NCBI GenBank assembly: GCA_025617375.2
Contig: JAMYGW020000001.1
Location: forward strand, 496,001 to 560,000
Source: Acarospora socialis
Lineage: Eukaryota > Ascomycota > Lecanoromycetes > Acarosporales > Acarosporaceae
Length of the DNA stretch: 64,000 nt
Direction: 5' to 3'
In this document: one piece after another, positions 47,740 through 59,300 of the stretch
Numbering within the stretch: the first letter of the stretch is position 1
Layout of the letters: each line of letters begins with the position of its first letter
Position numbers and translations under genes: made by a program
Notes under the pieces: generated by a model
The model's database searches: none
Told to the model about the DNA's origin: nothing
What the model saw: the letters and a program-made list of their open reading frames with translations, nothing else

Positions 47740-48650
47740 ATTACATTGCATTTTCAAGTCAATTTTGAAACAGAACACCACCCATTCAAGTCAATTCACC
47801 AATATCTATGTTTGCAAGTACCTTACTGACTATTTCACTATGTGAAGATTCCTCACCAAGTTGTTGGATTGACACGAAACCATACCTTACTGTCGCCGAC
47901 TTATATGCTTGATTCCACCACAAAGTGAATGTGCCACAAGGCTTTATACCGATACGGAGGAAGGCTACCACCAAGCCTTATGTGAAGGCTACCACTAAGC
48001 CTTACCTGACGATAGCCGACCTACGCAAACGATTCGCCCAAAGCACCTCGTCGGCGTCCCACCATTAGGCTCTATGCCTAGACGAAATCGAGGCTTCCAC
48101 ACCACGCGACCACGCCGCCGCCACACGAAGCCTTTAGGGCATAAGGGCCATGCGCATGCGGTGGGGGCATCGCCTTTTCTTTCGTTGTGGCATATTGTTA
48201 CGTATTTAGCCTACCCATGGCTATGGCACATGGCCCACGTGGCTACCACGTGCTTTTCGCGTGTTTTCGCTTCGTGTTTAGCCTCGCGTTTGCACATTCA
48301 CTTGCCCAGCCATGAACCTAGCTATAAAACAGCCTCCTAGCCCTTGAAGTCACTCAACATCTTCTACATACACTTATAATTACAGTCACATAGCCATCGA
48401 GCATGATAGATTGTAACATTCTTGCTTGTAGTTCGCCCGAACACTAGAAAACACAGCCTTTGTAATGTAGTGATTGACTCTTCAAGCTAGCGCACAGTCA
48501 CGTGGAGCCTGCTGCAATAATTGCTTCACGCTGGTCCGCTCAAAGGCACCTCAAGTACACTTTTCTTGCACGTGGAGCTCTGGCACTGTTGTTGTTGATG
48601 GCTTAGGGCATGTGCACACCCTTGCCCATTAAACTGGGGTGCCACGCAAA
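47740..48650. other. GC-balanced non-coding DNA with short repeats and a TATA box, possible LTR
   Basis: The words GCCTTAYGTGAAGGCTACCAC and GCCGACTTATATGC/GCCGACCTACGC recur at 47,895-48,030. A TATAAAA box lies at 48,322-48,330, followed by a CACTCAAC/CTACATAC tract and TTGTAATGTAGTGATTG, an arrangement often seen in gypsy LTRs (U3-R). No partner copy is visible. ORFs here (47,786-47,974; 48,074-48,340) look fortuitous. Confidence 0.3.
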
Positions 48651-48661
48651 ACCAGTCTGGT

Positions 48662-49048
48662 CTAAGGTTTGCCGAATATTGCGGTAATGGGATTGACAAA
48701 AGCGTCGGGAGGCCAGGACGAAAAGAGGGGATCGACACCCTTGGTGCCAAAGTAACGAGTGTACGGCTCGAGTAGGATCTCGCAGCCGATGTCTTCGTTG
48801 AAGAGAGAGTCGGGAATGGCTGGTTCACCAACGAAGGCTTGCATTCGAAGGAGACGGCTTCCTGCAGCCTGAAGGGACAAAGATTTCTGTTCTATATCGC
48901 GCCATTCCTTGGTCGCTTGAGCTGGCGAGAGTGGGCAAATGGAGGCCGAGAAGGAAGTGCCCCGGAAGCTCGGTAGCATTGGGACTATGGCGTGAAGGTC
49001 GCCGGAGAAGAAGAGAAGTTGTAAGAAGATCCTAAGTGACGGCGACAT
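48662..49048 (-). CDS. Hypothetical secreted protein
   Basis: ATG at 49,048 starts MSPSLRIFLQLLFFSGDLHA, a positively charged start with a hydrophobic stretch like a signal peptide. The remainder includes ATKEWRDIEQKSLSLQAAGS, LFNEDIGCEILLEPYTRYFG and ends ITAIFGKP, about 128 codons in total. It begins only 83 bp after the stop of the GT31 gene on the same strand. No family is recognised. It might also be the remnant of a longer gene or a misread 3' flank, but the composition is protein-like and the DNA is not mutated. In-frame extension upstream of this Met is possible (to 49,111). Confidence 0.45.
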   Translation of the reverse strand: MSPSLRIFLQLLFFSGDLHAIVPMLPSFRGTSFSASICPLSPAQATKEWRDIEQKSLSLQAAGSRLLRMQAFVGEPAIPDSLFNEDIGCEILLEPYTRYFGTKGVDPLFSSWPPDAFVNPITAIFGKP

Positions 49049-49130
49049 GTTCTGGCCGGTAGGTCTTCCTGTTTCGTCCGTAATGCGACCGAAGATAGGC
49101 AAGCATGCCAATCCGGGCAGAGGTACCCCA

Positions 49131-50639
49131 TTACCGAATGGTTGGTTTCAGCCAACGAGCCCCCTCGCACGTACCGCTTGTATTTCCATCTGTCTTGAAG
49201 CCCATGTCTTCCATCCTTTTAACGTTCCAGCCAGATGTGAACTCCCCACTCTTGTCATTGACAGGTTTTCCAGACATTAGGAAATGTGCGAATCGACACG
49301 TTTTCTCGGAATAGGAATACTGAAGGCAGTCAGGGTCGGCAGCGCAGGCAGAGCTGCATTCTGATGCAGAGAAATGGGCACGAGAGTCGGCAGGTGGAGT
49401 GTCACCGGAGAGATTATCCCAGAACTCTCGGGTCGGTCCATCGCGGAGGTGGGAATGGGTATAGGCGAGGAGAGTGGAGTGGAGAAACGGTTCCTAGCAG
49501 ATTGAAGTTAGCACTCAATCACAATTCGCAAGGAATCGTAATATGAATTCACGCACCTCGTTATACAGCCTCGTGCGCTCCCACTGCCATAGTGCCATCA
49601 TTTGCTCAGGCGACATTCTATGCAGCGCAAGCAGTGGGATGCACCACCTCTCCCTGTCTACTTTGAGCGCCTGGAGCTCGTCGCCAGCAAAAGTAGGATA
49701 CAGCGCCTCGAGTTTCACTCCCGTCCTATCCAGAATCGCATAACCAAGCACCGCATCCCCGCAAGCGTCGTTCCTTACCCATTTCTCGTACTGATCACTC
49801 AGCCGAGGCTGGGTAGGATTGCCGACCAGGCGCTCCATCAGTCCCCGTGAAAGCACCGTTCCAGCACCGCCATACGCAAAGAAGCGACCGTCACTTCCTG
49901 GCACAGGCGATCCCATATAATGCATCGTGGCCGGGTCGAGCTGATCGAGTAGGCGAAACAACGTGTCCCAAAAATAGTAGACATCAGTCTCCATAAAGAC
50001 GTACCAATTGGCGTGCGGGCTCATCTCGTAGGCCTTTTCGACCATGGGCAAAAATTTGAATTTGTCAAGCCGCCAGCCTTCTGGTGAGTGGCCGACGGCG
50101 AGTCCTTGCGACTGGGCTTGTTTCTGAGCGGCATAGGTCTCGAAATCAGGGTTCTCGACCGCGTAGGATGCGGGAAGGTCCGCAAGGATGTCAATGAAGT
50201 TTTGATCGCCAACATTTTCTTCGACGTCGGAAACGACGATTAGGTTCGATATGCAGGAAGTTACGGTCGCTACATGGGCTTTGTTCTTCGCTGCTTCTCC
50301 CACACCGGTTTTCAGGACGACTTGGACGCTGTCAAGGAGCTTCGTGGGGAAGCCTGCACAGAGGTCAGGCGGCTGAGAGCCGCTGCGTTCCTTAAGCGGT
50401 GGGAAGAAGGACCGGGTCGTCCATGAGTAGTACGGCGGTTGATCTTTCGAGTAATAAAGCGATTCGGCCTTCTCAAGCTTTTTTGAGTCAAGCCATGACG
50501 AGGACAGCTTCGAAAAAACTGGATTTTGCGAATGGCGGTTGAAGTGACCGAGCAGGATCACGAAGCTGACAAGCAGAAGAATGGGGATGAAGATTTTAAA
50601 GGGCCTTCGAAGCAGCCTGGCTGATAGAGAAGTGAGCAT
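49131..50639 (-). CDS. GT31-type glycosyltransferase, type II membrane protein (two exons)
   Basis: Exon 1 is 49,557-50,639 (361 codons) and exon 2 is 49,131-49,493 (120 codons plus TAA). The 63-bp intron 49,494-49,556 has GTGCGT, a GTGCTAAC branch site and CTAG, and joins in phase, giving 481 residues. Residues about 13-32 (FKIFIPILLLVSFVILLGHF) form one N-terminal membrane anchor, as in Golgi type II transferases. The core has a stem, ANWYVFMETDVYYFWDTLFR (the acidic E-T-D stands where DxD metal-binding residues are expected in Fringe-like GT31 enzymes), then FFAYGGAGTVLSRGLMERL, the Gly-Gly block typical of fungal GT31 proteins, and NDACGDAVLGYAILD. Exon 2 adds ECSSACAADPDCLQYSYSEK and CRFAHF, a Cys-rich tail. 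Likely transfers a sugar to protein or lipid glycans in the Golgi; donor and acceptor unknown. Without the intron the ORF would end after 374 codons. Confidence 0.8.
49494..49556 (-). other. Intron of the GT31 gene
   Basis: 63 bp, 5' GTGCGTGAATTC, branch site GTGCTAAC, 3' CTGCTAG. Splicing joins codons for Tyr-Asn-Glu and Glu-Pro-Phe in phase 0 and opens a Cys-rich exon that the unspliced frame lacks. Confidence 0.75.
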
Positions 50640-51272
50640 TGCCAGTCGCTGAAGGACGTATGGGCATTAGCTGAAAAGGGTGAAGATAGATGTTTGGGAT
50701 GCAGTCGGACTGAAAGGCCTCTCTGAGAGTCTTAATAATGAACTGTTGTTGAGATATGTATGAAGAGGGATCAGGATCAATGCCATATGACACGGCTGGC
50801 TGGCAAAGATAACCTTACAATACAACGAAGTACTGGTTGTATATGTACTCCATGTCAAACTGTGACGATCATTGTTACATGTAAGCTCTAAGTAGGGAAG
50901 GATGTGATTTCAGAACTTATATATATGCCTTTAGTAGATGAATTAGTAATAGTAATTCATCTAATGACCTTTTGGTATCACGTGTAGTTTTTTGCACTTT
51001 GCCTGTAAGCGCCGGCCCCAAAGTCCTCCTGTAGGTTTAGTCTTGTCAACTCATGCATGGGGCCTGAGTGAACTAAGGTATTATAGGAGGGATCAATCCA
51101 ACACGCGCCGTGGCACACTCAAGATGCATCTGCAGTTGCCTACAAAAGGTCCTGCGGGAAGCAGTGAGGTGTCCACTCACCAAACCTGTCTTCGGTGCAT
51201 CTGCGTCCATACCGGTGAACTTCCTTCGTTGGCTCCCTGCTGGGTTCCACCTCGATTTTGACATCACGCAAG
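50640..51272. other. Divergent promoter region between the GT31 and Cys-rich membrane-protein genes
   Basis: The two genes diverge across this 630-bp interval. A short AT-rich, partly palindromic stretch lies at 50,915-50,965 (CTTTAGTAGATGAATTAGTAAT ... GTAATTCATCTAATGACC). ORFs here overlap each other on both strands and are not called. Confidence 0.4.
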
Positions 51273-52216
51273 ATGGCGACAACTTGTTATTTTCCCAGTG
51301 GTGACAACACTGCTATCTCGGGCAGCACATACATACCGTGCAACCAAACAGCCGTTGCAAACGGTGAACATAGCGCTTGCTGCGCTCCTAATGATATGTG
51401 CTTCACGAACGGCCTATGTAAAGCTGGCCCGGACAATTGGAACTGGAACTGGCGTATTGGTTGCACCGACCGGACCTGGCAGGCTCCTGCGTGTCCGAAC
51501 TATTGTAGGGGAATTGGTAGGCCTGTCTCAGCAATGTTCAGGATGCTCCCAACTGACACTTGGTGTACCTAGGTCGGGATGACCAAGCTCATTTAATCTT
51601 CCAGTGCCAGAACGATGGGACATGGTGCTGTTCAACCGGCGACCCGGCCCCGTTCGTGCGGAACTTCAACTTCACATGCTGCAATATCAGCAACCTTTCG
51701 TTCAAGGCTGCGGGAGCAGAGGTCTACACACACGCATCAGTTAACCTCGCCCTTACTACCCTCGTCACCTCCAACTTTTCATCCTCGCCGACCACAAGTT
51801 ATCAACCACAGCTGGCCACTCAAAGTAAGAGTGACGTGACAGCGTCGACGACAGAATCCTTTACCCAAACGGCGCTTTCTCCAAGCAACACAGCGACCGG
51901 TTCCAAACCGACAGCCCTCCCAATCGGTCTCGGTGTCGGTATACCTTTGGCGATTATTCTCATCGCCGTTGCATGCTTCGCATCCTGGCGATTAGGTCGA
52001 CGGCAAACCGAACAGGCTTATGCTCAAGTCAAAAAGAACCAAGCTAAGGAGTGCAGCATGTCTGAAGGAGGATACTCAATGCAAGAGATGGGTGGTGATA
52101 CGCTCAGAGCAGAGATGCCTTATCGCAACTCTCCTGTAGAGCTGGAGGGCCCAACCAAAAGTTCTGCCTCGTATCGTCCATCAACCAAGCAACCAGGTGG
52201 GATGGAACTTTTTTAA
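51273..52216 (+). CDS. Cys-rich ectodomain, single-pass membrane protein (two exons)
   Basis: Exons 51,273-51,516 and 51,573-52,216 flank a 56-bp intron (GTAGGC ... CCAACTGACAC ... CCTAG) and give 295 residues. ATG 51,273 is preferred because the upstream frame opens only with TTG. The ectodomain starts MATTCYFPSGDNTAI, has CNQTAVANGEHSACCAPNDM, GCTDRTWQAPACPNYCRGIG and, after the intron, FQCQNDGTWCCSTGD: a conserved Cys series seen in many uncharacterised ascomycete membrane proteins. A Ser/Thr-rich linker follows, then one membrane segment GVGIPLAIILIAVACFASWR, a basic RLGRRQT stop-transfer and a 75-residue cytosolic tail (SEGGYSMQEM). No cleavable signal peptide is visible at this start, so a missed 5' exon is possible. 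Role unknown; surface sensing is a guess from architecture. Confidence 0.7.
51517..51572 (+). other. Intron of the Cys-rich membrane-protein gene
   Basis: 56 bp, 5' GTAGGC, branch CCAACTGAC, 3' CCTAG. Splicing changes frame and joins CRGI to GRDDQAHLIFQC; the unspliced frame stops at 51,572. Confidence 0.75.
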
Positions 52217-52937
52217 TACTTCAGCTATGTTAGGGCGAAGGTTGTTACCGGTGTTTTTGTTCTGATTGGCTTTTTTACTTTCATAGCGGGGTCTTATTTA
52301 GGTGCGGCCCGAGACGTCAAAGAGCCAGGTTTGAAGCTACACTAGGTTACTGTAATAAGATACCTTACTGTGAATGATTAGAATAGCGCTAAAAGAAGTA
52401 CTAGTAAACAAACCGTTCACTCCTGAAGTGGCTGGAGACGCCATCACATCAGTACGTTGAATGAACCACCAAGCACATGAGTATCCCCCCTTCAACCGAC
52501 AAAGCTCAACGACCACCTGGCAAACAGTCAATAGCGAGGCAATGACCGCGTCGATGAGATAATCCGAGCATTTCGTACCGTCGCTGGAAAAAAAACCCGT
52601 AAGAACACTCGTAGATAATCTGCTAGTAGGTGACGGCATGAAGAATGTCGAGGTCTGTTTTCGCAGTGAGTGCAGTCAAGCTACAAGGACCTAACTGACT
52701 GGCGCTATAGTGTATGTACACAGACTCCTGTGCTAAAGGGAGTTGGGCGGTATGACAATGGAGGGCTTCAAAGGGAAGACGGTAAGATGAGAGGTTTTGA
52801 GCCCTCTTGTACCGCACCACCTGTCGTTACCTTACTCTTTGTTGGTCCGCCAGAAATCCGTCGGTCTATGCTCTAATGTTGGGGCCAGCAAACCGTGGAC
52901 TCGTCTTTGTCTTCAGGCTCAAGCAGGCTCGAGGAGC
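52217..52937. other. Intergenic DNA
   Basis: No gene is supported. A 100-codon minus-strand ORF at 52,337-52,639 starts MPSPTSRLSTSVLTGFFSSD and contains hydrophobic text, but shows no domain and its codon use gives no clear signal. It is recorded as unlikely coding. Confidence 0.35.
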
Positions 52938-53896
52938 CTAGTAACCGTCTGTGAGGCGTTCATGTTCGGTGTTAGCACACGATACTACGGATCTAGATTT
53001 CGCACTGGGACCTCGGACACGACCAACCACTTCATCAAGCCAGTTGTATGAACCACCCGGCGTCATCAGCGCAAGCCTCCGTCTCAAATCCACATTGACC
53101 AGCTGGTACACATCCGCGGGGCTCCTGCCGTCTGATGTCTCAAATCGTCGGTGAGATCCATGAGGGCGTCGACGACGGCTGGATCGGTGCCGCCGGGTTT
53201 CGTGTCTACCGTCGGCCTCGAAAAGGTGACGGTCACGAAAGATTTGATGTTAGGCACCACGTTGATGTCAGGTATGACGGGTGCCTTGAGACCGTACGTG
53301 CCAATCCGCCAGTGCCGACGTTTCCGAGAATACACTTGTAAAAGAGGAACTCGGCCAGCCTGCGCATGATCATTGGCGTCGCTCGGATGCCGGGAGACTG
53401 GCCTGGTTTGACGTGGCTTAAAGCCAGGTCGACGGTGATTTTGCAGTCGCCTAGCCAGACCACAACATGTTCGTCAGCATCTGAGCTGCTATTGCTCTTT
53501 TGACTGCCGATGCTACATGCGTCCCACAGCATGCGTGTAATTGTCAAACAAACAGAGCCGGGAGTATGTTTTGAAGCTGAAGTCAAGCTGGTGATGAGAC
53601 TGGACCAAGGTATTATCTTTGTTCAAGAACTTACAAGACTCGTACGTCAGTGGGAGAAGATAGCGGTTGCGTGCTCCAGCATCACAGGAGTTTGTGTATG
53701 TGACAAAGTTGTTGTTCAAAGGCATGCGTGCCAGCGCATCTCAACAGTCAAAGTAACTCAAGTTCTCGCCATATACCGGTCTGCATATCTCAATATCACC
53801 GTTCAAGAAAATCTCAGGTACAGCCAAGGTGCCAGGAATGATCAGAAGAAAGAGGGCAAGAGCAGTGATGGTGAGAACATGGTAAGAGAAGGGCAT
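52938..53896 (-). pseudogene. Secreted-protein pseudogene (one stop, two frameshifts, one intron)
   Basis: ATG at 53,896 starts MPFSYHVLTITALALFLLII, a clear signal peptide, followed by PGTLAVPEIFLNGDIEICRP and ENLSYFDC. A TGA then interrupts before DALARMPLNNNFVTYTNSCD (probably CGA to TGA). The 58-bp intron 53,577-53,634 (GTAAGT ... CTTGACTTCAG) joins in frame to SKHTPGSVCLTITRMLWDAC, HVVVWLGDCKITVDLALSHV and EFLFYKCILGNVGTGG. Near 53,315 the frame slips by one to GTYGLKAPVIPDINVVPNIK, and again near 53,130 to SPADVYQLVNVDLRRRLALM, ending LTDGY-TAG at 52,938. Both slips fit 1-base deletions. Spaced Cys residues suggest a small disulphide-bonded secreted protein of unknown role. It lies at the island edge, next to mutated DNA. 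Confidence 0.7.
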
Positions 53897-53959
53897 GATG
53901 TCTGTGCTTCTGCTCTCTTGATGCTTACCCCTTTTGAAAAGCTTCAACATGAATATTAT

Positions 53960-55093
53960 GAAGCGCTCTTCTTTCTATAGTGGTAAAAGATGAAAGCACC
54001 CCTTCATACCTACTGAACAGTTTAACAGAAGAAAAGGTGTTGCATGTTGAACAACTTTGCATTGTTTTTGTATTGCTTTATATACCAGCAGTAGTCTGAG
54101 AAACTTTCTGATTGCCATTGTTAACACATGCACCTGCTTCACAGCTATATAACTTAGATGAAATGCTACTACAATGTTTTATGTTGTTACAGTCTCACAC
54201 AAACTCAATGTTAGGGTATAGAATGAGACACAGTCACATAGTAAGGTGTGACTAAGTACTCTAAGTGAGAATTCATATATACTGAGCTTTTTCACTCTGA
54301 AGCAGTCTTTAAAGATTAGTTTTGACATCAATCTAAGATATTACTGTCACTTCACTATCAAATATTCTGCATATAATCATACTTTACACTGTTAAGAAAC
54401 CTGCCCTAATATCTGTTTGTAAAGAATAGATTTAAAGTTTCACACTCAAGCTGAACAAGACTTTAAGCAGATATTATATCTATCTTACAGTACTTGATGA
54501 TATCAACAATGCTACACATCACATGTGAAGATATGATATGCTTGCATACACTGATCAGTTAAGTAAGTCTCACTTGTCAACATGTATAAGTATATCATAT
54601 TCTGACACATAATGTGTAACATTGTTAATATTATTAAGTATAGTACAGTACAGTTCAGTACAGCACAGTACTCATGCAAATTAATATGATCACTTACTTT
54701 AAATAATTAAGATACAAGTAACAGCATTTACTAACAACTTAATAAACAATTAAACATCACATACTTACTGTAGCATTCATCTTCTTAATCAATAACACTG
54801 AGTTGTTATTTACTCTTTATTAACATTCTTTAGCATTTTTAAGATCTTATCATTAATAAAGTTCATGACAATGTATTCTTCATATTCATTGTTTAAGAAG
54901 TATCAGTGAACTTTTGAAATGCAGACAATTCAGAAATTAACTAATATATAAACTTTTAACTGATTAATAGTCTCTGTCTTTCTTACTTTAACATTAAACT
55001 TAATAACTGCTTAACTTGAGATTAACACAACTGTATTATTATAAGATGTACTGTCAACAACACAGTTGTACAGCAAATTAACACAGTAATTTA
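53960..55093. other. Island-to-repeat transition, AT-rich DNA
   Basis: CC, GG and CG thin out between 53,990 and 54,420 and are then nearly absent. No gene is seen. GC skew and composition after 54,450 match the copia blocks. Confidence 0.45.
54209..54411. repeat. Possible solo LTR
   Basis: TGTTAGGGTATAG at the left and ACCTGCCCTAATA at the right form an imperfect inverted TGTTAGGG...CCCTAATA pair 203 bp apart, a common LTR end style. No target duplication or second copy was found, so the call is tentative. Confidence 0.3.
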
Positions 55094-55098
55094 TAAGT

Positions 55099-55274
55099 TG
55101 TTGAAATTGAAACATTTCTATTGCTTAATATTAGATGTCTTAATTATCTAGAAGACTAGAATACACAAAAGAATAACTTTTGTGTGTAATAACTAAGCAA
55201 TATCATGTGACACAGAAGATTTCAACACTAAACTGAATAGAGTTGAACTTCTAAAGAGTCTTTTAATTTTAATA
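55099..55274 (-). repeat. 3' LTR of Copia-1 copy C
   Basis: 176 bp, plus-strand left boundary TGTTGAAATT, right boundary AATTTTAATA (ancestral CCAACA end). The two LTRs of this copy differ by transitions only in the parts I compared by eye. Confidence 0.9.
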
Positions 55275-55399
55275 CTTTCTTTTAAATCTAGCTGATCTAG
55301 ACATTCTAAACAATCTAAATACTTATTCACTAGTCAGTATAGATTCTCTGATTCTATCAAGAGATAAACTTGACAGTGAGATGACAAAGAAGTCATAAA

Positions 55400-58300
55400 A
55401 AAGATTGAGACAACAGTGAGATGAGAAAGTGAGAACAAGACAAAAAGAAAAGACATAGCAAAGATGCAAAAAGTAAAGCAATGATGAGATCAGAACTCAA
55501 ATGTGCAATTAAAAAATTAATTGACAATTTGAGAAACTGACTTAATTACTATGATGTAGACTATGATCTGTCATACTTCATGAATAAGTAAGTCAATTAC
55601 TCAGATTGCAACTAGTTATTGTTTCATTGATTTGATTTATAAAGTCATCACAGCTAGAAGATCTAACTGACTAAGAAAGCAATAAAACTTAATGACAAGT
55701 AAAGACTTAATGAGTTCATCAGCTGCTTATTCAGATGTAGAAACAAATTTAAAATTGATAAAACTGCAATTAACAGTCTCATGAACAAAGTGATACTGAA
55801 TATTAATGTGCTTGATGCAGACATAAAACTCAGAATTTCAAGCTAAATTCATAGCATCACAATTGTCAGCACAAATGATGATAGAATTACTGTTATTAAG
55901 AAAGTCAATTTTCATAAGAAAATGATGAAGTCATATAACTTTCTTTATCACTTATGTTTCAGTCATGTATTCTGACTCAGTGAACAACAAGACAACAATC
56001 TGTTGACATTTAAAACATTAATTCATAGAATTTTCAAAAAAAAGAAAGAAATAAGCATCAGTGAACTTCTGAGTATCATAACATCTGTTTTAATCAGTAT
56101 CAGTATAGTCAATGAGATCTGCATCAATGATGTTATAGATGACACTCAAGTCTGTAGTGTCAACAAGATATTTGAAGACTTGCTTAACAGTATTGTAGTG
56201 TGAAACATTCAAATTCTGACTGAATTAACTGACAGTAAAGACAGTAAAGACAATGTCAGAATACATCTGTAACATAATGTACATTAGTGACTTTACTGTC
56301 TTTTGATAACATTAAATAGTGATGATGTCAGTTTGAGTAATGAATTTCTTTATGAGTACTGCATCAAAATTCATAAATATGTTGACAGAAACTGTCTGCA
56401 ACTGTTGAAATGTCTTAAAAATCTTATTGATGTAAGTTATCTGAGTAAAATGAATAGTGCATTCAGAATGATTACACTCAATCTTTATGTCTAGATAATA
56501 AAACACAGAACTGAGATCTGACATCTTGAAGATGTTAGTAAAACATACTTTGATGTCTTGAATGACTGATTGATTCTTTTTTATAAAAAGAAAATCATCA
56601 ATGTAAATAGTGATGATAACATTATCATTGATTTAAAAGAAGACACTATGATCAGAATTGAGACAATGAAAATTAAATGAGATAAGATGATTGTGTAAAG
56701 TCTTATATCAAAGATGAGATGTCTGCTTTAAATCATATAAGATCTTATTAAGCAAGACAATCATGTCAGAAAGTTCATATTCATGAAAAAGCTTTATATA
56801 GATGATCTGATTGATAAAATCATAAAGAAATGCAGTTATCATGTTCATTTGCTCAGTTTTTAGATCAAAATGAGTGATTAAGATGAAGAGAGCTTTGTAG
56901 ATTTGTGACTTGATGATAGATGCAAAGATTTGATCATAATTGACACTGAATTGCTGTTTGTAGCTCTTGACTACTCAGTGAGTCTTATAGTGACTAACTT
57001 GATCATGAACATCATACTTAATTTTATACACTCAACATTTTTGAAAAACATGCTGACTCAATGATACAGAAATCATTTTTCATGTGTTGTTTTTCTTCAA
57101 AGAGTGTATCTTGTTCTTCATCACTTGCTTTTACTTTTCACACAGTGACAACTCAATAACTTATTTATAGATAGAAGATTCAACAATGTTGCTTGAAAAG
57201 ATTGTGATGTATGCATATGAAAAGTGTGCATTAAAGTCATCAAAGAATTCAGAAAGTTGAGAATTCTGAGATAAAGAGAACAAAGATGAGAATTTGAAAT
57301 GAAGAAAAGAATAGTTAATCATAATGTTAAACAGCATCAGTGAGAAAGATAAGTGAGCTTTAATGACTGAATACTGTATGAATGATGTTGAGTTTTAATT
57401 TCTCATGCTGAACATACTAAATCAAGATGTGTTCAATGAACAAGAGTCATTTGAATTGACATCTCAAAAATCTTAAAAACACTGTAACAGCAAAGATCAT
57501 AACAGTGATGTAATTGATCTGAAAACTCTTTCTGAAGAGAAAAGAAATTGTAATAACAAAGATGTGAATAAGAATGAAAAATTGAAAGAAAAATCAACAG
57601 TATTAAATGTCTCTTTCTTGCTGTAGATCTCTAAATTAATTATGTTTTTATAGATATTAATATTTTCTTTCACAAAACAGTTATGAGTGATGAAAACATA
57701 TTCTGATTCTAAATTTCAAACATAATAAATAGAGCTACTGTTCATGTCTAAATAGTGATATTTGAGATTGTGATCATCAAATTTGACTTTTTGCTGACAT
57801 CATTTCTTAGAAATATGTGCTTAAACAGTAATATCAAAGACACAAAGACTTAAGAAATCAGAAACATCATCTGTTCATGCTTCATAAAGTATCATATTAA
57901 ATGTATGAGTAGAAAATCAATTCTTTAAATAAATCACAGTTCAAATGACTTCTGATCAGAGATAAGACTTTAAATTAGAGTTTTTGAGCATAGTTCTAAT
58001 GAACTCACAAATAGTGTAATTTAGTCACTCAGAAATGTTGTTTTCTTCAGATGAGTAAGATATAGTAAATTTTCATGTAATGTTATTAATGATGAATCAG
58101 TTCTTCAGAACAAGATATTTATGCTTAAGATTAGTGTGAAGACATTTTAAAGAATAGTTAAAACAGTTTGTCTTCATTAAAGCAATGAAGTTCTTGATAT
58201 GCTTGATTGTTTTGATCTTGAACTTCATGAAAAACATTCACATAAATTTAGTGAAGTTGTCAGTGAAGATAACAAATCACTTTGAATTGTCATAAGTGAT

Positions 58301-59300
58301 GAGTGTAATAAATTCAACAATGTTCAAATAAACAAGATTTAGTGATCAAGTTACTCACTCAATGAAAGCATTGTAGAAACAATGTGTCTGTCTGATCTTA
58401 ATGCATGACTTACAGATGTTTTGACATTTAGAAAGATTCTTGAAATTGATATCATTGATGATCTTAATCAGTCACTTGATATTGACATAATTTAAGTGAT
58501 CTAGTCAACAGTGTCACATTTTGAAAGATATCTTGAATTCTTTATTAACTGCAAAGACATGAGACTAAGATATATTGTTGAGTTGTAATCAAAATAAGTC
58601 ATCAACTTTAGATGTGTATTCAATGATTTTGTCATTATGACATAAAATACAATTCTTCATATTGAACATAATGTCTTCAGCTTGTATACAGATACTGAAA
58701 ATGAGATTTGCAGAGATGATAAGAAAGTGCATAATATTATTGAGAATGATCTCTTATATATCTTTGTCAGAACAGACTAGATATAGAGAAACTTAATTCT
58801 TTTCTATGATTTTAGCTGCTTCATTAGTTGTAAGAAGAGATCTATTGATAGATTCATAAATGATGAAAAACTTATATATTGAGCATAAGTGATCAGAGAC
58901 TGCAGTATTGACAGTTCATATATTTATGATATGAGATTCAATGACATAAACATGAAAATGAAACTCAACAACATCATGAACTTCAAAATAAAGCTTAGAA
59001 ACATAAGCTTCAGAATAAAGCTTGATGACATGAGTATCAGAATGAAGTTTGTTGACATAAGTTATAAAGTTAAGAATTGTAATATTGTTATTACTAGACT
59101 TGAATGAAGTGAATGACTTAGTCACTTTGTCTTTGTTCTTTTGTTTAGCAAACTTAATCACATCAAATTTCTTCTTCTTATGAAGATATTTGAGAAAGCA
59201 ATTATACTTTTCATGATCAGTCTTTTTGCAGTGAGTGCAAAAAAGTGATGATGTTGATTTGAAGTTTGATCTAAAAATTGAGTTCAAGTTTTTGTTTTAA
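55400..59300 (-). pseudogene. Copia-1 gag-pol remnant, copy C
   Basis: Gag ends with an intact zinc knuckle CTHCKKTDHEKYNC (about 59,240-59,198; CX2CX4HX4C) followed by basic KYLHKKKKFDVIKFAKQKNK. The protease motif VIESHIINI (58,942-58,916) has lost its Gly-Ala. The integrase finger and catalytic blocks lie at about 58,520-57,900, RT at about 57,130-56,300 with the YIDDFL-type box at 56,605-56,588, DLSSVFYYLDIKIECNHSEC at about 56,515-56,455, and RNase H to about 55,500. The plus-strand ORFs 56,003-56,203, 56,303-56,494 and 58,889-59,107 are antisense shadows. Confidence 0.8.

Noticed and set aside
52337-52639. 100-codon minus-strand ORF as a gene
   Set aside because: No domain, no conserved-looking text and competing ORFs; kept only as a note.
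53510-53980. 156-codon plus-strand ORF
   Set aside because: Antisense to the secreted-protein pseudogene, which has signal peptide, in-frame intron and coherent text.
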